Notes under the pieces: generated by a model | The model's database searches: none | Told to the model about the DNA's origin: nothing | Seen by the model: the letters and a program-made list of their open reading frames with translations, nothing else | Assembly: GCA_000403255.2 (NCBI GenBank) | Contig: KE159591.1 | Coordinates: 431,216-495,215, forward strand | From: Lachnospiraceae bacterium 3-1 | Lineage (GTDB): Bacteria > Bacillota > Clostridia > Lachnospirales > Lachnospiraceae | Reading direction: 5' to 3' | Length of the DNA stretch: 64,000 bases | Made by a program: the position numbers and the translations under genes | In this document: positions 55,971 through 62,051 of the stretch, one piece after another | How positions within the stretch are numbered: the stretch's first letter is position 1 | Layout of the letters: the number at the start of each line of letters is the position of its first letter

Positions 55971-56572
55971 TGATAAGATTGAATAACGTAACGAAAAAAT
56001 TAAAAGGAAAGGTTGTCATTGATAATGCTTCACTGACATTTGAGAAAGGAAAACTTTATTTACTCCGTGGTCACAATGGCTCTGGAAAAACAATGCTTTT
56101 AAGATTGTTGTGTGATTTACTCACACCCACCAGTGGAACGATTGAAAAACCAGAGTACACTTATGGAGTTATGATTGAAACTCCTAATTTCGTACTCCAT
56201 GAGACCGCAAGACAAAACCTGAAATTTCTCGCTTCTATCCAGAAAAAAATTGGTATAAAAGAGATAGAAAAAAACTTAGAAGAAGTCAATTTATTAGGTG
56301 AGATTGACACCAAAATAAAAAATTATTCGCTGGGAATGAAGCAGCGGTTGGGATTTTGCCAGGCAGTGATGGAAAACCCCGATGTTTTGCTCTTAGATGA
56401 GCCTTTCAATGCCTTAGATGATGAACACTTTGATTTCATATTGAAACGAATATTAGAAATGAAAAAGGATAAAATAATTGTCATTGCTGCGCACGGATTT
56501 GATATGGAAAAATACCCTGTTTTTGATCAGGTGATTACACTGAATAATGGGAAAGTAACTCAAATTGTATAA
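55970..56572 (+). CDS. ABC transporter ATP-binding protein
   Basis: A 200-residue ATPase with Walker A RGHNGSGKTMLLRLL near residue 33, signature NYSLGMKQRLGFCQAV near 119 and Walker B VLLLDEPFNALDDEH near 142. The Q-loop sits in MIETPNFVLHETARQNL, as in bacteriocin-immunity (LanF/BcrA-like) ATPases. It is short because the C-terminal extension is absent. It is followed by a terminator. Confidence 0.9.
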   Translation: MIRLNNVTKKLKGKVVIDNASLTFEKGKLYLLRGHNGSGKTMLLRLLCDLLTPTSGTIEKPEYTYGVMIETPNFVLHETARQNLKFLASIQKKIGIKEIEKNLEEVNLLGEIDTKIKNYSLGMKQRLGFCQAVMENPDVLLLDEPFNALDDEHFDFILKRILEMKKDKIIVIAAHGFDMEKYPVFDQVITLNNGKVTQIV

Positions 56573-56577
56573 ACCTT

Positions 56578-56609
56578 AAGAACCCCGATTCCTGTGGGTT
56601 CTTTCTTTT
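56578..56609 (+). terminator. Terminator of the ABC exporter operon
   Basis: AAGAACC (56578-56584) pairs with GGTTCTT (56597-56603), followed by a T-rich run. Confidence 0.7.
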
Positions 56610-56660
56610 GCACTGTTCCAAAATCAAAACTCCTTTTTCTCCTGCCAAAAATCAGCTCAT

Positions 56661-57302
56661 TTATCTTATATCTACAACTGCATAATCCCCTATTTCGATT
56701 TTATCACCAATTTGAAAAACCAAAGGCTTCTGAAAAACCGGCCCATCTATGGTAAGGGTGTGGTATTCTCCATTCTCACCACAGATATCAATGCCTGCTG
56801 CCTTCATAACTAAGATAGCCTCTTCGTCAAGAAATTTTCCTAGAAGCTCCATTGGCAGAACCCTCCGGTTGACACTCTTAATAAGACATTTATAGCCAAG
56901 CCGAATGAATTCATAAACGATCTCCTCACGCCCCTGCTGCCACAACGGGAAGCAAGGGTACAATCCAACAGCCTTGCAGCGTTCTTCCTCCCACTGTCGA
57001 TTTTCTTCTATATCAATGTCGCCAAAACAGACTCCTTCGGCACCCATAGTTTTTGCTTTCAAAAGCCCTTTTTCAAAAGCAGATTGGTAGGTTGCACCTT
57101 GTGCCGGACAGGTTATCATAGGAATATTCAGGGCTTTAGCATAACGTTCCAGCATGATACTGTCCGCGCCATGAAAATAAGAACGGTCAGCATCCTCCCT
57201 TACCATAACAACCAAGCACACAGGTTCATGCCCCTGTTCCAGCATCTTGTGAAGGGCCAAGGTACTGTCCTTTCCACAACTGTATGACATAGCAAATTTC
57301 AT
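56661..57302 (-). CDS. Dph6-like PP-loop ATP pyrophosphatase
   Basis: A 213-residue cytoplasmic protein of the adenine nucleotide alpha-hydrolase fold. The PP-loop is SYSCGKDSTLAL at residues 6 to 17. The family core includes GVCFGDIDIEENRQWEEERC near 90 and GENGEYHTLTIDGPVF near 175. Dph6 in eukaryotes amidates diphthine, but bacteria lack diphthamide, so the bacterial role is a different amide or thio transfer that is unknown. It overlaps the propeller protein by 4 bp, and the two appear to be partners. Confidence 0.85.
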   Translation of the reverse strand: MKFAMSYSCGKDSTLALHKMLEQGHEPVCLVVMVREDADRSYFHGADSIMLERYAKALNIPMITCPAQGATYQSAFEKGLLKAKTMGAEGVCFGDIDIEENRQWEEERCKAVGLYPCFPLWQQGREEIVYEFIRLGYKCLIKSVNRRVLPMELLGKFLDEEAILVMKAAGIDICGENGEYHTLTIDGPVFQKPLVFQIGDKIEIGDYAVVDIR

Positions 57303-58399
57303 AAGGCGCCTCCTTCAGTTAAAAATTCTTTTATATTATAAGAGGCTACGGCAAGAATCCCAGATTTCATACACAATGCACTTCCTAATTCATCTGTAAC
57401 AATCATATATTCTAATTCAGACAGTTTTCCCATCTCATTCACTTTGCCTTTCCACAATGCTCCCTCTTCCGTAGATGAGTAGAATATCCCTTTTGCTTCT
57501 GGATCAAAGATAACATCAAAATTAAAGACCTGCTGATGCATTTCATCAATTTTTAACCAGACTTTGTCCGCTAATTCAAACTGAAATGTCTCTGAATTTA
57601 GTTTATAACTCCACAAATTGTTATCACTATCTCCCACAGCGCAATTTGCAACTAACAAAATACCATTTTGATATGCTATATTATTAATCCCCCGCTGCGC
57701 ATCTGGATTATAAACAGCCGCAGACAAAATTTTGCCGTCTGGAATACGTACAACTGTCAAATTCCCATCTTCAGAACCAGCAGCCACACATCCGCCGCCT
57801 AAATCTGCAAGTCCGCGGATATTATGCAAATCCCAGGGATTTACCGGATGCTCTGAACGGATGTCTATACCGTTTACAAAGGTTAAATCTGCATTATTTC
57901 CGCTTAATAGCCAAACACTAATGTATCCATTTGAATGGCCAATAACTACATACGTTTTCCCATTGGCAGTTATCAGAATACCCCTGTTTGCCACCCCATA
58001 TTCTCCGCTGTATTTGACAACTTTAGGGGTTCCCAGATTAGCCCAATCTTGTAAATCTTCTAGTTGCCAAACCGCAATACTGTCCTCGCTGTTTGATGAG
58101 ACAAATCCCTTCTGACTTGAAATGTATAGTGAAGTGAGCATTTGTATTCCTTCCTGCGCTGGTCCATTAACAGCTTTCACTATAACCGGTCCATAATATG
58201 CAGATTCCTTCACTTTAAAAATACTTAAGCTTCCGTCCCACCTTCCTACCGCATAATGTTCCGCATCAATAAATGCAGCTTCTTGCGCCATTGCGTATAT
58301 TTCCGTTACTTCTGTTAACCCTGTAATGCTGTCAGGCAGATTTTCCTTTAAAAGATATAACCTTGATCTCAGTACCATAGGCATTGTTCTCGTCTGCAT
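57299..58399 (-). CDS. WD40-like beta-propeller protein
   Basis: A 366-residue cytoplasmic protein without a signal peptide. It has repeated strands ending in S-I-V-W or S-V-W-L (WDGSLSIFKV, SEDSIAVWQL, SNGYISVWLL, EDGNLTVVRI), the pattern of WD40 blades, and seven blades would fit. The start at 58399 has AGGAGGGG; the earlier in-frame start is less good. It is upstream of and coupled to the Dph6-like ATPase. In eukaryotes the propeller Dph7 and Dph6 act in the same diphthamide pathway, so the pairing is suggestive. Confidence 0.75.
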   Translation of the reverse strand: MQTRTMPMVLRSRLYLLKENLPDSITGLTEVTEIYAMAQEAAFIDAEHYAVGRWDGSLSIFKVKESAYYGPVIVKAVNGPAQEGIQMLTSLYISSQKGFVSSNSEDSIAVWQLEDLQDWANLGTPKVVKYSGEYGVANRGILITANGKTYVVIGHSNGYISVWLLSGNNADLTFVNGIDIRSEHPVNPWDLHNIRGLADLGGGCVAAGSEDGNLTVVRIPDGKILSAAVYNPDAQRGINNIAYQNGILLVANCAVGDSDNNLWSYKLNSETFQFELADKVWLKIDEMHQQVFNFDVIFDPEAKGIFYSSTEEGALWKGKVNEMGKLSELEYMIVTDELGSALCMKSGILAVASYNIKEFLTEGGAL

Positions 58400-58548
58400 A
58401 ACTACCCCTCCTAAAAACAAATCGCTTCCTCAGCTTAACAAAGCCTGAGGACACTGGCTGCTAACTTTGTTTAAGTATATCAGACTTCTGAATTACTTAC
58501 AAGTATCAGGATAACTTTGCAGTCATGCTTCACCCTAAAAATTTTTCC

Positions 58549-58731
58549 TCACTCACCGATTTTATCTTTCTTTGTCAATCCCCGAAAAAGCAACATAGCG
58601 CAAACTGCTGAAATTGTTCCACTGGATACCGATTCTAAGTTGAGTCCATTCATATTACAAAACACATTGACTGCAATTAAAACTATCAGTACTACCGCTG
58701 CTATGGCAGCTCCTTTTAATAAATCATTCAT
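58549..58731 (-). CDS. Small hydrophobic protein in the lantibiotic cluster
   Basis: A 60-residue protein with two likely membrane segments (AAIAAVVLIVLIAVNVFC and a shorter one near residues 36 to 50) and a charged tail. It follows the beta precursor gene on the same strand. It has an AGGAG site and no leader-type motif, so it is not a precursor. A producer-immunity role (LanI-like) is a reasonable guess without sequence proof. Confidence 0.55.
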   Translation of the reverse strand: MNDLLKGAAIAAVVLIVLIAVNVFCNMNGLNLESVSSGTISAVCAMLLFRGLTKKDKIGE

Positions 58732-58757
58732 TTCTTTTTTCTCCTTTCCAATTATTC

Positions 58758-58792
58758 AGCCACACCGTCCATTTTTTACAGGCGGTGTGACT
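58758..58792 (-). terminator. Hairpin downstream of the beta precursor gene
   Basis: On the minus strand, AGTCACACCG and CGGTGTGGCT form a 10-bp stem with one G-U pair and a 15-base loop. It lacks a U-tract, so it probably gives partial termination or transcript protection, raising precursor mRNA relative to the gene beyond. Confidence 0.45.
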
Positions 58793-58807
58793 GCGATGGG
58801 TCTTAAA

Positions 58808-58990
58808 TCAACATTTTGACGTACATTTAAGCGTTGGACAAATTCCTGTTGATAGCGCAACCGTTATTGCAAGGGTTGCTTCCGCTAATGCTCCACCATC
58901 CGGTGTCTCAACATCAGCTAATTCCTGTAATTCTTTTTCGTCTACGGTTCCTTCTGGCGCATTCTTTTTTCCCTTTTTTAATTCTTCCAT
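58808..58990 (-). CDS. Lantibiotic beta precursor (LanA2)
   Basis: A 60-residue class II precursor. The acidic leader (residues 1 to 33) ends in a double-glycine site ADVETPDGG. The core ALAEATLAITVALSTGIC and tail CPTLKCTSKC hold three Cys (51, 56, 60) with Ser/Thr for lanthionine rings. The tail CPTxKCTxxC is the same as that of haloduracin and lichenicidin beta peptides, whose function is pore formation with the alpha-bound lipid II. The gene has a GGAAAAAA site and follows the alpha precursor by 28 bases. Confidence 0.9.
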   Translation of the reverse strand: MEELKKGKKNAPEGTVDEKELQELADVETPDGGALAEATLAITVALSTGICPTLKCTSKC

Positions 58991-59018
58991 TTTTTTCCCC
59001 CTTTTCTTTTGTTATTTA

Positions 59019-59231
59019 TTAGTTACAGCATGGCTGACATTCTTTTGTCAATGTGCAAAATCTTCCTTTATTTCCAAGGCTGGCGCTAAGTTCTTCATAC
59101 CAGCCTGCACCGGCTAAAGTTTCCATGTCCTGCTCTGTCAATTCTACTGCTACACTCCCACTTGGGTTTTTCATTAATGTGCTTACCTTTTCTCTTAAAA
59201 CTGGATCCTTAATTTCTGATAAATCTCTCAT
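59019..59231 (-). CDS. Lantibiotic alpha precursor (LanA1)
   Basis: A 70-residue class II precursor. The leader has the conserved MKNPSG-like and LTEQDMETLAGAG parts, with cleavage expected in the AGAG segment. The core WYEELSASLGNKGRFCTLTK then ECQPCCN contains C59, C65, C68 and C69. RFCTLTKEC is the mersacidin-type lipid II-binding ring with Glu64, and WYEELSASLGNKG matches haloduracin alpha WYNISCRLGNKG in layout, though without one of its Cys. The start at 59231 follows AAGGAG; a longer in-frame start lies at 59273. It is first in the structural operon. Confidence 0.92.
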   Translation of the reverse strand: MRDLSEIKDPVLREKVSTLMKNPSGSVAVELTEQDMETLAGAGWYEELSASLGNKGRFCTLTKECQPCCN

Positions 59232-59396
59232 CTCTTTTTTCTCCTTTTCTTCTTTCGATTTATAAATGAACAAATCCGAAAATTGTACATTATGCCATTG
59301 ATACTAACAAATTATCTAATGCTAATGGGATCGCGACCACATTGCTTCAAATTTGTTCATTTATGTTTTACTTGTTTTGTGTTCCTTACAAATACG

Positions 59397-59449
59397 ATTA
59401 TACCTAAGTTTCACTGATTCATACGATTTTATAGTTAAACATCGATTTT
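59397..59449 (-). promoter_or_regulatory. Candidate LytTR-controlled promoter for the lantibiotic genes
   Basis: Minus-strand TATAAT (59397-59402) lacks a consensus -35. Directly upstream are two direct repeats AAAATCG (59443-59449 and 59424-59430) with 19 bases from start to start, close to the roughly 21-base spacing of LytTR half-sites. A third similar word lies at the -10. The transcript leader to the alpha gene is about 150 bases. The layout fits activation by the LytTR regulator encoded upstream. Confidence 0.5.
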
Positions 59450-59508
59450 CCGTCATTTTCGTTTTTCCTATCCTTTTGATATGCATTTAAGAATCTTAAA
59501 CGTAAATT

Positions 59509-60261
59509 TTAATTTTGATATAACTTTTCAATCACATCATCATATTCTTGGTAAGACAGATACCCATGTGCAAACCATTTTCTCACTTCTGCAATATCAT
59601 CTTGATACGCTTCCAGCTCCATGTATTTCTGATTATACATACGAAAAACTTTCCTTTGCAGTTCACTAGGATGCGGAATATACCCCTCCAGGGCATACCG
59701 GTTTACTCCTTGTGCGCATTGCAATAGCTTTGGACGGATACTCTCTAAAACTTGATTCTCTTTCATATAACTGTCATAATAAGTTGCCGCCTCAATAATT
59801 CCAACATTGATGATCCCTAAGTAATCCATAAATTTCTTGAGATACTCTGATACATAATTCAAACCATTTCCCCCTGAAGTCGCTATCACAATTCCAAGCT
59901 TCCCCGTTAATTCCATGGTATGGGTCCAATAAGAAAGACGGTCCACGAGCTTTTTCATATTTCCAGACACTGCATGAAAATAAACCGGGCTACCCATTAT
60001 AATACAATCCGCTGCCAGCATCTTTTTCCGAATCTCATTCATATCATCCTTACCATCCATCCCACAGATTCCACGTATAAAACATTGCGTACACCCAATA
60101 CATTCTTCCATATGCGTATTATACCCTGTATACTCATCTACGACAACTCTTGCTTGTGTTCGTTCTGCAATTGTTTTCACAAGTTCCATCGCAATTATCT
60201 GCGTGGTTGAATGCAGATTGCGGCTTCCAGAATACACAAAAATTCTTATTTCTTTTTTCAA
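59509..60261 (-). CDS. NADPH-dependent FMN reductase (flavodoxin-like fold)
   Basis: A 250-residue soluble protein of the NADPH-dependent FMN reductase family. The FMN phosphate loop is SGSRNLHSTTQ near residues 12 to 22, the flavin-contacting motif is GSPVYFHAVSGNMKKLVDRL near 95 to 115 and the TSGGNG loop lies near 137. A four-Cys cluster CIGCTQCFIRGIC near residue 54 resembles an Fe-S or redox site. It directly abuts the regulator gene and lies in the lantibiotic cluster, so it may be a redox tailoring enzyme acting on dehydroalanine (LanJ-like) or a control for flavin redox; neither is shown. Confidence 0.8.
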   Translation of the reverse strand: MKKEIRIFVYSGSRNLHSTTQIIAMELVKTIAERTQARVVVDEYTGYNTHMEECIGCTQCFIRGICGMDGKDDMNEIRKKMLAADCIIMGSPVYFHAVSGNMKKLVDRLSYWTHTMELTGKLGIVIATSGGNGLNYVSEYLKKFMDYLGIINVGIIEAATYYDSYMKENQVLESIRPKLLQCAQGVNRYALEGYIPHPSELQRKVFRMYNQKYMELEAYQDDIAEVRKWFAHGYLSYQEYDDVIEKLYQN

Positions 60262-60984
60262 TTATTTTAACCCTTTCATCATGCGGGAGGAAAGCAGGCA
60301 TTCATCTCCATTGACCATGTAAATCACCCGATTCTGGAAATCAATTTCTTTGATATTATCCTTATTCACCAAAAAGGATCGGTGACAACGATAAAATCTC
60401 CCATCAACCTCTTTTTCAATCTCTTTAATTTTTCCTAAAAATTCCATTTGTCGATGTTTGCAATGTAAAATGATCTTATGGACATTAGGAGATGTTTCGA
60501 AAAAAAGAATCTCATCATAATCCACAGTAAATACCTTTTCATTTACTTTCACAGAAAAATTTGCCTGCACTTTATTATTCACAGACGCAAATCTTTGATT
60601 CGCTTTCAGAATACACTCATATACTCTTTTTCCCAATTCTTCGGGGTTATCCTTCAAAATGAAATCCAATGCCTCTAATTTGTAAATAAAGGTCATGTAA
60701 CTCATTTCTGAATGAGTGGTAACAAATATAATAAATCCTCTGGGATCATATTTTCTAATTTCCTGTGCCAAGGTCAGTCCTGTCATATCTGCCTTCAAAT
60801 CAATATCCAGAAAATATATTCCAACATCTTCTGTTTCTTTCACTTTTTCCAGGATTCTATGTGGATCTTCAGACACACAGCTAAGTTCCATGTCCAAATC
60901 TTCCATAAGAACAATATTTTCAATCACCTGCTGTATTTTATCTCTTTGCGCCTCTATATCTTCACATACATATATTTTTAACAT
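60262..60984 (-). CDS. LytTR family response regulator
   Basis: A 240-residue regulator: receiver domain at residues 1 to 120 (VCEDIEAQ, phosphoacceptor in VGIYFLDIDL) and LytTR DNA-binding domain at about 140 to 238 (EILFFETSPNVHKIILHCKH, RFYRCHRSFLVNKDNIKEID). It is of the AgrA/ComE type and usually works with a GHKL kinase, which is not found in the window. It has its own promoter and would control the alpha-beta operon. It ends one base before the flavin reductase gene. Confidence 0.92.
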   Translation of the reverse strand: MLKIYVCEDIEAQRDKIQQVIENIVLMEDLDMELSCVSEDPHRILEKVKETEDVGIYFLDIDLKADMTGLTLAQEIRKYDPRGFIIFVTTHSEMSYMTFIYKLEALDFILKDNPEELGKRVYECILKANQRFASVNNKVQANFSVKVNEKVFTVDYDEILFFETSPNVHKIILHCKHRQMEFLGKIKEIEKEVDGRFYRCHRSFLVNKDNIKEIDFQNRVIYMVNGDECLLSSRMMKGLK

Positions 60985-61026
60985 ACCGCATTTCCCCCTT
61001 CCAATTGTATCAAGGATTTTTTTATT

Positions 61027-61055
61027 ATTATTGCCAAATGCCTGAACGTTGTCAA
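61027..61055 (-). promoter_or_regulatory. Promoter for the LytTR regulator and reductase
   Basis: Minus-strand TTGACA (61050-61055) and AATAAT (61027-61032) with a 17-base spacer, about 40 bases before the regulator start. An imperfect hairpin at about 61106-61135 may close the transcript from the LanF-like gene. Confidence 0.6.
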
Positions 61056-61161
61056 TAAAAAGCTTCCAAAATAGCGATCATCCACATGCCTTTCGAGCAA
61101 CCACCAAAACGAGAGAAGCCAAATGTCTCCTCCCGTTCCAAGCAGCTATTAAAAACTCCCT

Positions 61162-62031
61162 TTAGTCTTTGATAAGTTCTAAGAAAGTATCTTCCAAAGT
61201 CTCGCATGCCTCATAAAGTCCTGTCATTACCACATTGTGTGACGCCAGTAATTTTGCAACATCATTCTTTTCATTTGCGCCAATCTTAATTCGCACCTCC
61301 TGCTCATTCTGTGAAGCCACATGATATCCATTCTCTTTAAGAATTTCTTGTGTGGCTTCTGTATCCAGACTTTCGATTACAAAAGTAATCTGTTTCTTCT
61401 TTCTATCATTGTGCAAATCCATGAATTGAATGATTTCACCTTTTTTAATCAGAATCGCTCGATCGCACAACTTTTCCAATTCACCCAATAAGTGACTTGA
61501 AATCAATACAGTAATGTTTTTTTCATTGGCAATTTTCCTGATGTATTCACGCACCTCATAGATGCCTTCAGGATCCAGTCCATTGGTTGGTTCATCCAAC
61601 ACCAAAACATCTGGGTCTTTGAGCAAAGCCTGGGCAATCCCTAACCTTTGCCTCATCCCAAGAGAATATGCTTTGACATTTTTATTTGCAGAATCTATAA
61701 GACCTAACAGTTCTAATAATTCTACTACCCTCTTTTCTCCTACGCCATTTAATTTGGCAAAGTACATCAAATTTTGATATCCTGTGTTATATGGATAAAA
61801 ATTGGGAGTTTCAATCATACTGCCAATATCTCTAACGCCCCTTAAGTCTACTTCTCCAGTATATTTTCTGGTTAGCCCTACTAAGACTTTCATGATACTG
61901 GTTTTTCCAGCTCCATTTGGTCCGATTAATCCAACAATCTCTCCTCTTCCAAGTTCAAAGGATACTTGCTTTAAAATTTGAAAATCTTTTACTTTCCTGC
62001 TAACATTATTAACTCTTAATACACAATTCAT
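61162..62031 (-). CDS. lanF: LanF-like ABC transporter ATP-binding protein
   Basis: A 289-residue ATPase of the BcrA/LanF class. Walker A is GLIGPNGAGKTSIMKVLV near residues 36 to 53, the Q-loop is MIETPNFYPYNTGYQNL near 80, the signature is AYSLGMRQRLGIAQAL near 125 and Walker B is VLVLDEPTNGLDPEG near 147. The C-terminal extension is full length. It is likely the ATPase of a lantibiotic self-immunity exporter whose membrane subunits (LanE/G) lie elsewhere, possibly beyond the window. It is 21 bases after lanM, with a GAGAGGTG site. Confidence 0.88.
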   Translation of the reverse strand: MNCVLRVNNVSRKVKDFQILKQVSFELGRGEIVGLIGPNGAGKTSIMKVLVGLTRKYTGEVDLRGVRDIGSMIETPNFYPYNTGYQNLMYFAKLNGVGEKRVVELLELLGLIDSANKNVKAYSLGMRQRLGIAQALLKDPDVLVLDEPTNGLDPEGIYEVREYIRKIANEKNITVLISSHLLGELEKLCDRAILIKKGEIIQFMDLHNDRKKKQITFVIESLDTEATQEILKENGYHVASQNEQEVRIKIGANEKNDVAKLLASHNVVMTGLYEACETLEDTFLELIKD

Positions 62032-62051
62032 ATTTTCACCTCTCACTCCTA

